Shown: piece after piece, positions 41,780 through 54,189 of the stretch
How positions within the stretch are numbered: the first letter of the stretch is position 1
How the letters are laid out: each line of letters begins with the position of its first letter
Position numbers and translations under genes: made by a program
DNA from: Symsagittifera roscoffensis
Lineage: Eukaryota > Xenacoelomorpha > Acoela > Convolutidae
Reading direction: 5' to 3'
NCBI RefSeq assembly: GCF_963678635.1
Contig: NW_026971559.1
Coordinates: 40,456-104,455, forward strand
DNA: 64,000 nucleotides
The notes under the pieces: generated by a model
Database searches by the model: none
What the model was told of the DNA's origin: nothing
What the model saw: the letters and a program-made list of their open reading frames with translations, nothing else

Positions 41780-44270
41780 CAGCGATTGATTTGGTTTCAA
41801 TTTTTTACTGTTTTTGCTGCACACTACGAAAAACATTACCCAAGAAACTCAACAGATTCAATATTTTTTCATCAAAGAGCAGAAACTTTAGTTTTTTATT
41901 ATTTTGAATCAATTTGTTTTCCCACAGAAAAACTGAAAGCAAGCAAAAAACTTATCGGATTGAAAGACATGTTTGCAAGTGTCCGAATCTAGGAAAAATC
42001 TGCTTACAAAACGGGAACAATCACAATTTCTACCCATTCTATGAAATGGACAACAATTTGTTGAGAAAATAAAAGAAGACATGACTGGTGGACCACCAAT
42101 CCATCAATAATTTTTCTTTACGTGAAAAGTTATCGATCAAACTTAAATTCGTAATTTGTCAATCGCTTGCAAAACTAGTTGTAGAGATTGATGCTTTTCA
42201 GTTAGATCTAATCTCAATTTGTCATGGGGTGCATACATAATTTTTCTAATACTGATTTTGCTTCCATCTTAGTGCTTCTATCTTAAAAGAAGCTGCGAAT
42301 GAGAATACAGTCAATGATTGAGTCAGAAAGATGTTCGATAACCTGAATGGTATTTTTTTGACGACAAAATGGAAGTGTTGGAGCATGAAGTCGATTTTAT
42401 TGAAAATGGCATATAAGTTGATGTACCTAAGTATTTCCTAAGAATCCAGAAAAATTAGCTGATTGGTTTGAAACTGCATTTAGAACAGTACGCTTATTCT
42501 CTGTCAGATTGAAAAAAAATCATTGAAACAGTAATCATCTTTTAAAGATTTGGATGTACAGTTTGTCAAAATAATGAATTTGTGGGATGAGAACAAAATT
42601 TGATTCATTTTTAAAAACATATAAGCAAGCGAATTAGAATGATTTTTCCCGACGAATGGTTTGGCAGTCCAGATAAGCTCGACTTCAAAAAAAAGCCAGG
42701 ATGTGAAAAATTTTTGTTAAAAAATGAGAAACAACTCAAAAAATAATTTCAAAGAGTACCAAAAAGCAGTAAAGGGATGATTTGATCATCGAAATGCGTC
42801 GAAAAAGCTATGAAATTAATCAGGTTCACCAACAGGATTTAAACAGTTCCCTTTTTTGAAAAGCATATGGAACAACAAAAATATGAGTAGTTTCAAAAAA
42901 CTGTTATCATGGTATGTAAAAGTTCGTTCCTGCTCTTGTAGTCATGAAAAAATGATAATGGACTTTTACCATCGATATGTTGGAATTGGGTTGCAAGCGT
43001 CCGAATCTAGGAAAAATCTGCTGACAAAACGGGAAAAATCACAATTTCTACCCATTCTATGAAGTGGACAACAATTTGTTGAGAAAATAAAAAAAGACAT
43101 GACTGGTGGACCACCAGTCCATCAATAGTTTTACGTGAAAAGTAATCGATCAAACTTATATTCGTAATTTTTCAATCCCTTGCAAAACTAGTTTTAAAGA
43201 TTGATGCTTTTCAGTTAGATCTAATCTCATTTTGTAGTAGGGTGCATACATAGTTTTTCTCAAGAATACAGTGTGAAATTGGGTTTTTTACACAAACAGC
43301 AAGCAAAAAATTCAGTGTTTCAGTGTTATTGGTTAAAACAATCAATATAAAACAGTATTTGAAGCTATGCATTGTTACCATCACTGCTGCTCCTCTCACA
43401 AAAGCCGTCCATTTTTGTCGGATCAAGATACTGAAACGAGAAAAAACAGAGACAAAGAAACGGATGAGTCAAGACAAAATTATTGAAAAGAAAAAGGCTA
43501 AAAATTTTGGGAAGTGAGTGGTTGTGAGTAGTGGGGACCATTTAAAACAACATCTACAATCAAGAATCATGTCAAGACTATTTTTCCAATCAAAAGACCT
43601 CTCTTTTTGATTCTTTACTTGCAAACATAAAAATCGGATCCCTTTCTGGCTTGATTCAAAGTGTTTTGATAATTGCCGATGAGTTGAAGATTCTGGGTAA
43701 CAGCTCCTATAGTTATCAAATTTTTGAAGGATCCCCACACACAATCACTCATTAGTCCGGCTATGATAAGACTCACAGAGCAGAAAAACAATAATTTTTC
43801 CAAGCAATCATAGATTGTGAAAAAGGCTTAAACGAGATGGAACTTTTTGAAAACAACCAGTGAATACAAGGAACAATTTTTTTTCAGGTTTTTTAACCTT
43901 CAAAAGGCCAAACTCAAACTGCTGGAGTTGTACCACACTTTTTTGCATAAGCAATGCCATGTAAACACATTAACTGTATATTAACCTGAGAAGAAAATTC
44001 AAACGACTTCAAAACCGTAGAAATGATCGTATAAAGAATTTTAGCCGATGCAAAGTGGAACCTTTTCCCGTGTGCCTGCTGGATTTTTTTTCCCGCGCAC
44101 AAGTTGCGCTGTTCCTAAAAAGCATGATGAGAATGAGCCCAGAGTTTCTGATGTAGGGTTTTGCTGTATTGAAATGTTTCTTTATGCAGCAAGACGTAAT
44201 ACTGCTGTAAGAAGAGGATTGACAGATTCAAATTGGTTGACAAAACAATCAACAAATACACATTGATATT
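41780..44270 (+). pseudogene. Maverick-type polB remnant 4, extends to the C-terminal region
   Basis: Carries the N-terminal block, FPDEWFGSP (about 42646), MDFYHRYVGIGLQ, GGPPVH, the cysteine/histidine block and DHLKQHL. After 43640 it adds the C-terminal half: LGNSSYSYQI (about 43691; the family has KLLGNSSYG), AKLKLLELYH, and a FFPRTSC...KHDENEP stretch (44091-44140; the family has FPRTC-KHDKR-PG). The DTD active-site block is deleted. Many stops. Confidence 0.7.
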
Positions 44271-44714
44271 GGCATTGGAAAAGTTCAAAATACAACAAAG
44301 ATCTCGAAGTATCTATCAATTTGAAGTAAACAAATTGAGGATTTGAATACATTATTAAACTAGCGAGCCGTATGCACAACTAAAAAAGAACTCAGTAAAG
44401 TTTCTCCAAGGCGGTGATTTAATTGTTTTTTATATTGTTACCTATCGTTAAAAAATTAACAATATTTTTTCAAAACCATTTTTTTTTCACTGAAATTTTA
44501 GCATAAATTCAGATATTTTCAATAAAAATTCAGTTAGTTAGAACACTATCAAAATGTATCGTAATAAAACTTTCAAACGTTGGTCGGGAGAATCTTACAT
44601 TTTGATAAATTGTTCCGTTCGGTCGTTAAACATTTTAAGGTTTACCAATTACCATCTCAATTAATGTGTTTGAAAACACAACACAACTTATAATTTATCC
44701 AAACACACTGAAAA
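44271..44714. other. polB 3' flank
   Basis: No gene. The run 44380-44714 resembles 55480-55775 and 57380-57530, i.e. the flank that follows every polB C-terminal remnant here. It ends at ACACACTGAAAAA, next to block R. Confidence 0.5.
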
Positions 44715-45560
44715 AAAGGGAATTATGGCTCAGTTTTGAACAATCCTTGCGTATGTAGAATTAATCTAAAACAACTAACCGTAATCTTTTGGAAAAAGGG
44801 AGCAACTCGTGTAACTTCTACAGATAAAACAGAAAATTTTCACCTGTAGTATCTGATAGCTCGGTTTTGATGGTATAAAAAAAGTTTTCAAAGCTGATTT
44901 CAAAGGATTTATAATTTATGAACTGTCCTGTAGATAGATTCCATTTTTATATTTGGAAATGAAAAAATTTCGGTGCAATAAGGAATTTTTATTTTCCTCA
45001 GTTTTTTCTAATTTATATATTATCGCTATATATCGTCAGGGAATGTATTCATTTAATGTCGTAAAATTGTTCCTTACCCGCTCATTAGAACCAATCGCTG
45101 ATTTTGCTGTAAATCAAAATCAACAAATGATCTAAATTACAACTTTGATATATTAACAATGAATTATACTCAGGTAAAGGAACGGCTACCTTTTGTTTAC
45201 TGATACATAAATTCCGTTCACTTCAGTTTTTTGCGCAGCTAGATGTTTTCAAACTTTGTCAATCATGGCTGTAACTATATCACAAAATTTGGGGACAATC
45301 CTGTTTTAATTTGCATTGGTTCATTTTCCTTATTTTATTTTCAAAATCTTCTCTTACATCTTTGAATTTAGTATTTTTCTACTTGGTAAAATTTTGGTAC
45401 AATGGAAGGTAAGATATTTCTGAAAAAACCGCTTCCCAGTCAAATTAAAACTCTTTTTTTTTAAAACTATTATAAATTAAAAAAGAAAAGGATTTATGTT
45501 CAATCTAAACTTTTCCTGTGATCTTTTTTTTCAAAAAATTTGCCCAGAAATTCTTCTCTC
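44715..45560 (+). repeat. Repeat block R, third copy
   Basis: Starts GGGAATTATGGCTCA and matches 28045-28990 with moderate divergence. Directly left is the 3' flank of polB remnant 4, so block R follows polB here. Confidence 0.7.
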
Positions 45561-46870
45561 TCCAGATCTTTGATGATTTATGTTGGTGGTTTTTCGATGA
45601 CATTGAAGATGTTTCAAAGAATTTATCTGTAAAATAAAGCTTGCAAACTTTTTGAAACGGAATTTGTTTCGAATTTTTTTACTCTATTCCTCATTTTGAT
45701 TTCGGATTAATAGGTATCGTGAAGAAATTTTATTTACAAAATTGATTTTAAAATTTGTTTTGATTAAGTCTTGGAAGTTTTTCAATCAACAAAATTATGA
45801 CAACTCGTTGTACAAACAAGTTGTTGCAACCTAAGAATGACTTGTTTATCATAATCTTCAATATAACAATTCAATATATGTTTTATAGACTGGATTGCTC
45901 TCTGTGCAAATACTGCTTTTGTCTCACTCTTCGTTGAACAAACTTCAATATAGTTCTTCTCGCGAAAAATGTTGACAGTTCCTCCATGCGCTGTTGTTTT
46001 ATCAACGAACTGTTTTTAGGAGTGTTTTTGTGTTTTTCCAAGAAATCGGTTTTTGAAAGCTTACAAGTATCTTTGGCATTCTTTTTTTTTTGTTTGAACT
46101 CAGACAATTAAGGGGAAGAAAGTCAACAGAGACCAATAAAATTTTGATTTCATTGTTTTGGCTAGTCAACTTTTCTAAACAAACCATGTCCGTACAAGAA
46201 ACTTGAGTGATATATTGTGAAGAAGCTTGAAAAGTCCGAAATCTTCTGATTGGTGGATCAAATTCTGTAAATGATTTCTTGGTTTGTAAGAATGAGTTTT
46301 TTTTGATAACCTAATTGCTTTTTTCTAAGTATTTTTATAACTGTAAGCTGCTCCACCTCTAGAACACAACTTATTAGGTATTCCTTTTTTAGGTATCAAA
46401 ATTATCCTAGTTGCTGTAACTTTCCCAAATTTTAAAGTGCTTATAGTAACTGGTTTCCAATCTTACGTTTACAACACTGTGATTAAAATCAAAATAATTT
46501 AATACAACACGGTCTTCTTTATCTTTTTGTTCTAATTTTTGTGACTAAAATTGAGATAAATCAAACTGATCCAAAAAAAGTTGATCGTTTGATGACAAAT
46601 CGTGTAATGATAGATATCATTTGTAGCCCTGTAGTTCAACTTTAAATGATTTTTCTTTTGTAGTGAGCGTTTTTTTTTTAAGTTAGCTTTGAAATACCTC
46701 ACCAAAATTTCACTACCTGCTTTTTCTGAACATTTTGATTTCAGAGCATTAGAGCATTAGACTTTAGCAAATTCATCGGACATTTGCTCAGAAGATGAGT
46801 AAAATTTTTCCGGTGTTGAAGAATGAATTACTTTGAAGTCTTTGGGAAAACATAACTGAAAACTGATTTG
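45561..46870. repeat. Decayed cassette sequence, promoter/spacer part, second copy
   Basis: Collinear with 28991-30660. It includes the inverted CCAAT box CTGATTGGTGG at about 46248 and the MSDEFAK-encoding C-terminal fragment (minus, near 46690-46800) with a frameshift. No intact gene. Confidence 0.55.
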
Positions 46871-46899
46871 AAACAAACTTGGTTTCTATAATATTTTGC

Positions 46900-47190
46900 T
46901 ATGTCTTACACTTTGTCGCAGATTGCAAGCTCCTGATCCATAGTTGACTCTTTGCCAGCGCTGAGTTCCATTATAGGAACGATGCCAATTTTTTCAGCAT
47001 CGTTAATAACAGTATTTCTAAATTGCCTCTCCTTCTTCGTTTTCTCCAAACTAGACTTGCTGATGTTTTTTGATTTGACAGAAATCATTGGGGTCGGAAA
47101 CTTGGAAGCCGGGTTAAAATAGTTTTTCCCCTAGAGAGTTTTTGGGGCACAGCAAATATTGCGATTCCTGTTAGATTTTTGCAATTTCAA
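46900..47190 (-). pseudogene. 15222-type gene, decayed copy
   Basis: The minus-strand frame keeps FRNTVINDAEKIGIVPI and KESTMDQELAIC, the closest of the decayed copies to the founder (KESTMDQELDIC). The upstream part has stops. Confidence 0.65.
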
Positions 47191-47534
47191 AATGAATGGG
47201 ACTAAAATTTTTTCCTGAACACTTTTTTGAATAGGAGAATGAAATGATCAGATGAGACATAAAAAAAACTGAAAATGAGTTGGAAAAGTAAGAAACAGCA
47301 TGAGTCATTCAATTATTCAAAAAGGAGAATATCGCTGAATATAGAACTTTGTGAGAAACTTCCTAATAAAAAAGAAGTATAGGTATTTTTCTTCTGAGAA
47401 AAATTGACGATTCCATGCAACAAGCAATGTTGTAGATGGTTGCTGCAAATTGTCAAACTATTTCAATTTTTTCCCTTTACCTTTATGAAGAAAAGTCAGT
47501 TACTATTTCCGTTTCCGGTGACTTTTCAAAAAAA

Positions 47535-47900
47535 CATAGGTAACCCAAGACTATTGTGTCACTGATCAATAAGTTACTATTCTTTGAGTAACTTTAGCTT
47601 CCATTAATTTAATTCAACTCTCGATCAACTTTCACAGCGATTCGGTTAACAACAATTTAGATACCAAATTATTGGTTACTGTTACTCAACAATGCCAATT
47701 TCAATTATCAAACTTTGATGTTGTTAATCAAATAATCGGGCTGTTTGCAAAAAACTTGCAACAAAAACGAGCAGAAAAAACACCAAATTTTCACAGAAAA
47801 AAACTTTTGCGCGGTAAAAAAGTCAAATAAAATTATTCCTGTGTTATCAGAAACTGACAAATTTATAGACAAGTGTAGAAAGACACACATCTCAGAAAAT
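47535..47900 (+). pseudogene. 15970-type gene, decayed copy
   Basis: TAACCCAAGACTATTGTGTC onward. It retains KRAEKTP (at about 47770), which the other decayed copies have lost, then LSETDKFIDKC. It lies between a 15222-type and an acidic-type relic, in founder order. Confidence 0.65.
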
Positions 47901-48381
47901 AACCCTAATGGCTATAGATTTCTGATTGTTGATTGTGTCCGTTTTTGTTTTAAAGTAAAAAGAAATCGAAAAGGAATCTATTTTATCTCATATGTTTGCA
48001 AAATAGTTTGAGACGTTTTTTGTCTTATATAAAACTCCGTGCAATTTTCGTTACTGCTTTTCAACAAAATGCAAAAAATTGTTCAGTTTCTTCAAGAAAA
48101 TGCAAAAGTGTATAAATTTTTTTCAACAAAAAGCAAAGAAATGTTTCAATTCAATTTTTAAAAAAAACGCGAAAAACATTTCAATTTTTTTACGAGCAAA
48201 CTTTTTTCTTACTTTTTCTAACAAGTTTTGTCAAATTTTTTTATCGCAAATCAACGTTTAATCAAGTTTCTAAGGGTTGTTTTGTCAACTGGAATGATTG
48301 CTCCTAGACGAATCATCTAGTTTCATTGTTCAAACAAAACTTCAGAAAAAAAAACAATTATTTACAAAAACTAAATAAATG
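47901..48381. other. Spacer with ATGCAAAA motifs
   Basis: No gene called. It is similar to 31690-32110, with ATGCAAAAAATTG at 48069 and further copies. The 60-codon frame at 48079 is lysine/phenylalanine-rich by composition only. Confidence 0.6.
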
Positions 48382-48522
48382 TCATGCAATATATTCTTTA
48401 AGAAAAACTAATTCCAACAGTTTTCGAGCAGCAGAAAAACTTTGAAGCTTTTCCATAGAACGCAGAGCTATTCGCCGTTCCATCGCTGGTGGCTGCTGCG
48501 ATGAGGTGTTACTAAGCGTCAT
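48382..48522 (-). CDS. Short, diverged member of the acidic protein family (46 residues)
   Basis: ATG at 48520-48522, stop at 48382. It reads MTLSNTSSQQPPAMERRIAL and then RSMEKLQSFSAARKLLEL, which aligns with the tail of the 166-residue proteins (PP-ME-RPALRSIEN...SAARQLFDL) with conservative changes. It lacks the N-terminal and acidic parts. It is open but small, so either a tail-only protein or a truncated relic. On the plus strand the equivalent frame has a stop, which supports the minus strand as the coding one for the whole family. Confidence 0.5.
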   Translation of the reverse strand: MTLSNTSSQQPPAMERRIALRSMEKLQSFSAARKLLELVFLKEYIA

Positions 48523-48546
48523 TGTTTCTGAGAATCTGTTTCCTTT

Positions 48547-48660
48547 TTAAAAGGACTTGAGCCTACCAAATAAGTAGAAAAAATACAACACAAAAAAAGC
48601 TGCAAAAGTAAAGAACCACTTTGCTGTAGAAATTAGGAATTTAGGAACCACAAGTAGCAT
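48547..48660 (-). CDS. Diverged small membrane protein (37 residues)
   Basis: ATG at 48658-48660. It reads MLLVVPKFLIS, then TAKWFFTFAAFFVLYFFYLF, then GRLKSF. Start codons (ATGCTACTT) and the hydrophobic segment align with 18268-18408. The first hydrophobic segment is shortened and a shift near the end gives a basic tail in place of EDLSP. The ~380-bp CCAAT promoter found at 17885-18267 is absent between it and the acidic relic. Confidence 0.5.
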   Translation of the reverse strand: MLLVVPKFLISTAKWFFTFAAFFVLYFFYLFGRLKSF

Positions 48661-49300
48661 ACGGAAGAAAAATAAGAAAGTAGTAGTTCTGCCATGTTTT
48701 GTAGCAATTCAACTGAATTTTTTACGATAAGCAAAATAAACTGATGATTTTTGAGAATAAAATCCAGTTTTTTTAAATTTAATTTTGAGGTGAAAAATTT
48801 TTCTTGTTTAAAATTTAAATACTAGTTTTTGAATTCTTGTTCCGAATTTTCGAATGATAAACAGGACATTGAATTTTAAAATAATTAAAATAATGAAGAA
48901 TATAGAACTTGCCTAGTTTTTTTGACAAGTTAAGAATTTTTTTTTTTAATTTAGTCTTAATAAGTTTCAATGTCAGAATGAAAACTGAATGTAATATTTT
49001 ATTGGATGTTTTCATAAACCTGAGATTTTTCTTAAAAAAACAAATTTTATTTTCTTGTTAGATGAAGTTTGGTACTAATTCGAAAAGTCTTTTTTTTTCA
49101 GAAACAAATCCAGCCTATTTTGTTTAATAGTTATGAATCGCAGAAAGGACTTTTTTCTTATTCAAACACTTCTGTTATGGTAACGCATACATCCAAAAAT
49201 TGGTAGAGTTTTAAGAATCAAGATTTTTTGTTTTTTCTTCTGTTAAAAGTAAAGAAAATTCAATAGTTTTTTTGGATTTTTTTTTCAAAATGGATTTTTT
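48661..49300. other. Spacer before polB remnant 5
   Basis: Recurrent flank (AAACAGGACATTGAATTTTA near 48857), diverged. No gene. Confidence 0.6.
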
Positions 49301-50950
49301 AAAACATCGATTGATTTGTTTTCAATGTTGTTCTATTTTCGCTGCACACTACGGAGAACTTTTTCTGAGAAACTCAATTTGTTTTCCCACAGAAAAACTG
49401 AAAACAAGCAAAAAAACTCATTAGATTGGAAGACATGTCTGTCCCTATTTCGAACGTGATATCTTCAAAATTGACAGATGGTTTGATATTTTATTTTGAA
49501 AAAATCAGAACACTAAATACTGCTTTAGCTTCCATCTTAGTGCTTCTATCTAAAAAGAAGCTGCGAATGAGAATACAGTCAATGATTGAGTCAGAAAGAT
49601 CTTCGATAACCTGAATGGTTTAGTTTTAACAAAAACTGGAAGCGTTGGAGCATGAAGTCAATTTTATTGAAAATGGCAAATACGTTGATGTGCCTAACTA
49701 TTTCCTAAGAATCCAGAATAATTAGCCAATTGGTTAGAAACTGCATTTAGAGTGGTACGCTTATACTCTGCTAGATTAAAAAAAGTCACTAAAAAGTAAA
49801 AAGTAAATTACTTTATTTTTTAAAGGTGTAGATGTACAGTTCCTCAAAATAAAGATGTTTTTACGAGGAGAACGAAATTTGATTCATTTTTAAAAAAAAA
49901 TTATCAGCAAATGAAATGAAATGATTTTTCCCGACGAATGGTTTGGCAGTCCAGATAAGCTCGACTTCACAAAAATGCCACGATACAAAAAATTTTTGGT
50001 ATAAAATGAGAAGCAACTCTAAAAAAATATTTCGAAGACTACGAAAAAGCACTAAATGGATGATTTGGTCATCTAAATGCGTAGAAAAAGCTATGAAGTT
50101 AATCAGTTTCACCAACAGGATTCAAACAATTCTCTTTTTTGAAATGCATATGGAACAACAAAAATGTGAGTACTTTCAAAGAAATGTTACGCTGGTATAT
50201 AAAAGTTCGTTCCTGCTCTTGTAGTCATGAAAAAATGAAAATGGAGTTTTACCATCGATATGTTGAAATTGGGTTGCAAGCGTCCGAATCTAAGATAAAT
50301 CTGCTTACAAAACGGGAAAAGTCACAATTTCTACCCATTCTTTCAAGATTACAACAATTTGTTGAGAAAATAAAAGAAGACATGACTGATGGACCACTAG
50401 TCCATCAATAGTTATTACGTGAAAAGCAATCGACCAAACTTATATCCGTAATTTGTCAATCCCTTGCAAAATTAGCTGTTGAGATTTGTCAAGGGGTGCA
50501 TACATAATTTTTCTCAAAAAGACAGTACGACTCCAAACACGTAAGATTCCAGGCTGGAACAAACGAAACAAAAGATTTCGAGTACCTAATTTTCTCAAGA
50601 AAACAGCGTGAAATTGAGTTTTTTACACAAACGGAAAGCAAAAAATTGAGTGTTTCAGTATTATTGGTTCAAACAATCAATACTAAACAGTATTTGAAGC
50701 TATGCATTGCTACCATCACTGCTGCTCCACTCACAAAAGCCGTCCATTTTTGTCGGATCAAGATACTGAAACGAGTTAAAAAAAAGACCAAGAAACGGAT
50801 GAGTTAAGACAAAATTGTTCAAAAGAAAAAGGCTACCAAGTTTATGAAATGAGGGCTTGTGAGCTGTGGGGACCATCTAAAACAACATCTACCGTCAAAA
50901 ATCATTTCAAGACTATTTTTCCGAACAAAAGACTTCTTTTTTTAATTCTT
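49300..50950 (+). pseudogene. Maverick-type polB remnant 5, N-terminal and middle part
   Basis: The N-terminal block is partly deleted. FPDEWFGSPDKLDFTKMPRY (49928-49986), TFKEMLRWYIKV, MEFYHRYVEIGLQ and KEDMTDGP follow (to 50394), then the cysteine/histidine block (50700-50750) and DHLKQHLPSK (50873-). Stops separate these. Confidence 0.7.
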
Positions 50951-51904
50951 TACTTGCAAACATAAAAATCGGATTCATTTTTGGCTTGGTTCAAGGTGTT
51001 TTGATAGTTGCCGATGAGTTGAATTGCAAAAAAGCACGATCATCATTCTTCTTTTTAACCTCTATCTAGTACTTGGGTTTCAGTGTACAAAATTTTATCA
51101 GTTTGCTTAGTTCACACTTAGTTCAACGTGTTCACTCTCGCTCCACCTAATTCACCTTGTTAAATCTGTTCTTGATGCTCGAAGAGAAAGCAACAAGAAT
51201 CTACCCTCTGGAGTTGTTGCTGAGACCATGAAGCTTCTCGGTAACAGCTCGTATGGTTAAAAAATCATTGAAGAATCCCCACACACAATCACTCATTATT
51301 CCGGCTATGATAAGACACAGAGAGCAGAAAACAATAATTTTTCCAAGCAATCATAGATTGTGAAAAAAAGGCTTATACGAAATGGAACTTTGTGAAACCA
51401 ACCAGTGAATACAGAGAACAATATATTTTCAGGTTTTTTAACCTTCAAAAGGCCAAACTCAAATTGTTGGAGTTGTACTACATTTTTTTGCATAAGCAAT
51501 GCCATGTAAACAAATTCGAGAAACTGGAGATGGATACGGAAAGTTTAATTAAGAGACTGTATATTGCCCTGAGAAGAAAGTTCAAACGGCTTCAAAATCG
51601 TAGAAATGATCGTATAAAGAATTTTAACCGATGCAAAGTTGCATCGGCTTAATTTCTTTATACGATCACTTTTACGATTTTGAAGCCGTTTGAACTTTCT
51701 TCTGCTCCATTTGAACTTTCAAATTGATAGGTACTTCGAGATCTTCGTTGTATTTTGAAATTTTCCAATGCCAATATCAGTGTTCATTTGTTGAGTGGAA
51801 CCTTTTCCCGTGTGCATGCTGGAGTTATTTTTCCTGCGCACAAGTTGCGCTGTTCATTAAAAGCTTGATAAGAATGAGCCCGGACTTCATAATGTAGGAT
51901 TTTG
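50951..51904 (+). pseudogene. Maverick-type polB remnant 5, C-terminal part
   Basis: Readable blocks are LDARRESNKNLPSGVVAETM followed by KLLGNSSYG (51228-51257, motif B region), then an 86-codon frame (51392-51652) with AKLKLLELYYIFL and LEMDTESL. LEMDTESL corresponds to the catalytic DTDS motif with the second aspartate changed to glutamate. A FPAHKLRC-like segment follows near 51830. At 51645-51715 a short inverted repeat of the CGATGCAAAGTTG / ATTTTGAAGCCGTTTGAACT type folds the end back on itself. Confidence 0.75.
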
Positions 51905-52310
51905 CTGTACATAGCGTGGCGGACCAGAAATTTGTACCTCTTCCTAATACCTAGGATCCGTCTTGCACCTACCGTCCCACCCAACCATTTCACGCACACA
52001 TATACCAGTAATGTGCTTAGAAACTATAATAACCTAAAGTAGAGCTACACGAGAGACTAATTAAGTTGATCAAACACCCACAATCAGAAAAAAACGAACC
52101 GCATCTTGTCTGGATTTTCAGTCAATTTTTTTTTACTTTTTTTATTCAGTTTTTTCCTGTTTTTTGTTGTTTCGCTTTCACATTTTTTTCTGGTTTCATA
52201 GTTTTATACTAGTTTTTAGCTGGTTTTGTGAACGTTTTTGCTGATTTTGATGTTTTTGCTGATTTTTGCGTAATGAAAGCAGGCACGGCCGACCCTACAA
52301 CCTTTCATGA
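51905..52310. repeat. Terminal-repeat-like end 1
   Basis: Starts CATAGCGTGGCGGACCAGAA, related to TACGTAGCATGGCAGACC in the right terminal repeat, and matches 55790-56200. It directly follows a polB C-terminal remnant, so it is probably the end of a polB-bearing element. Confidence 0.45.
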
Positions 52311-52313
52311 TAT

Positions 52314-52530
52314 ATGAGTTTTTGGTGTTTTCTAGGTTACAATATTAAATTGGAACATTCGGACTACGATTTTGAGTGTCGACTGAGCCCTCAATGTGAG
52401 CATCCTGTAGCCACGGAAGCATTCGTTAATGAGCTCACCGATCATGTTACAAATATCAACCAGGAGCGCCAGAAAAACACATATTTCATTTTCGTCTGAA
52501 ACGCATATACCGATGGAAGTAAGACTTAAA
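52314..52530 (+). pseudogene. Unrecognised conserved frame near terminal repeat, copy 1
   Basis: Plus-strand reading HPVATEAFVNELTDHVTN, then INQERQKNTYFIFV, a stop, then NAYTDGSK. A diverged copy at 56280-56450 reads TKAFVEELTDNHVTN and HKNTYVTFVRKVYTNG, with the stop of copy 1 replaced by a sense codon (R). Selection on this frame at some time is likely. Family unknown. Confidence 0.4.
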
Positions 52531-52629
52531 ATAAAATTGATTGGCAAATTTGTTCCTACGGTTTTAACGCTCGGTCTCAGATCCCGCAGACCACGCGGTC
52601 ACTCCTAAAATCAGAGCTATTTTTTTAAA

Positions 52630-54185
52630 ATAGTAACAATACTATTTTTGTTCGGTAAAAAAAGTACTCTATCCATCAAAGATGATTTGATCTTTTCCCA
52701 GCTCTTAGTTCCTCATACCCTGTAAATGAAACCAAAAGTAATTTGAAATCGTTTCAGGGCTTCTCTGGAGAGCTAAAAGTTTTTATGAAACAAACTAGCA
52801 GTTCAGCGACAGAGCCTTCTCGATTGCATTTTTTTGTTGAATAAGCGTCTTCTACATCGCCGTGAAAGATTACTTCTCATACTCCCTTCATTCCCGACTC
52901 GTGGAATAAGGCCGGTACCGATTTTAACTGCACAATCGGTACATCTCGGAAGGCTCTTCTAATACCCTTAAGTTTCCTTACCCTTAATTCTTTCTAATTT
53001 CTTTTGACTTTTTAGAAATTCAAATATACAAAAATTAACCAGGTCGATTACTATTTTTGGATATACGATTTTATTGGCTAAATCTTACTAAGATCCTGTT
53101 GGCAGACTTTTTTCAAGGATGGAATTTGTCGGTCCTGATTAACAACAGGAGCATCTTTTCAGGACGCTTCAAATTTAACTAATTAACTAACCAGACATTT
53201 GGTTCCAAATCCTTGAGGTACTATATCAGTTATCAAGTCGAGTTGCAATTAAACATTTCTAGGTAAGGCGTCACAAATAAAACGTGTCGCTGAATAAAAC
53301 TCATTGAACTTTTTCCACAATATATTGATGAAAAAACAGAATTATCAAAAAATTTGATTGAATCAGGTATATCCAGTTATTCACACGAGTTATAGAAGTT
53401 TTTTGTGACAAGTCTGTTTAGAAAAAAAATCAATTTTAATTTCTTTTTGATTTTAGAATTTTTGTTCAAAAAATTACAATTTCAATAGCATATGGAGCCT
53501 GATTGCTCGTCATTTTTGTTTGATTGGAGGACCATCTTTTGCAGACCAGCTTTTGCAGACCTTTCCGATTGATGGAGATTACACGTCCTGATTTTACAAA
53601 TGGAATATCTCTTGTATACGCCGGTTTCAAATCGACAGGCAACAAAGCAGATGGCATATTTTTTCACATACACAGTTTCTTTCTCTTATGAAAGTGGTGC
53701 AAAGTTCACGATTTTTGATTATCTCCAGTTTTGTTTTTTTTTAGGAAAAACAAACGAACTTAAAAGAATTCATTTTTCTGGCTTCTTTGTTTAAACTGGT
53801 CTTATCAGTTTGTTGAGCCTCAAGTTCAGTAGAGCCATCAAAATTTTCCAATATTGTTTACAAATAACAAAAAAAACTTTTGATTTGCAATATTTTAATC
53901 AAGGTTCACTCATCAAAAGGAATAAACCAAAATTTTAAATTTCTCAATTTTTTATCTAACAAAGGCAAATTTTGACCACCAGCAAGTAATACAAAATTGC
54001 TACGTACTTTTGACTCACAGTTGACTTTAAGAGCTAAAAATAATTTTTTGCTCAAGCAACATTTGTTCTTTATTACAACTGAAGTTCAATCACATCCACA
54101 GTGAAGACACTTCGAAAGTTAGAAGCGCTACATCGCGCAGTTCAAAGTCAAAATAGTCCTCAGTTGAAATGTCATAATTGCAACG
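52630..54185 (-). pseudogene. GTPase gene copy 3, truncated
   Basis: Collinear with 57540-59155. 53466-53850 corresponds to exon 2 of the intact GTPase (WF-KK-KLEIIKN pattern on the minus strand) with stops. 54090-54185 corresponds to the last ~30 codons of exon 1. At about 54185-54190 the gene is cut and polB remnant 6 begins on the other strand, so the GTP-binding part is lost. Confidence 0.7.
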
Positions 54186-54189
54186 AGTC

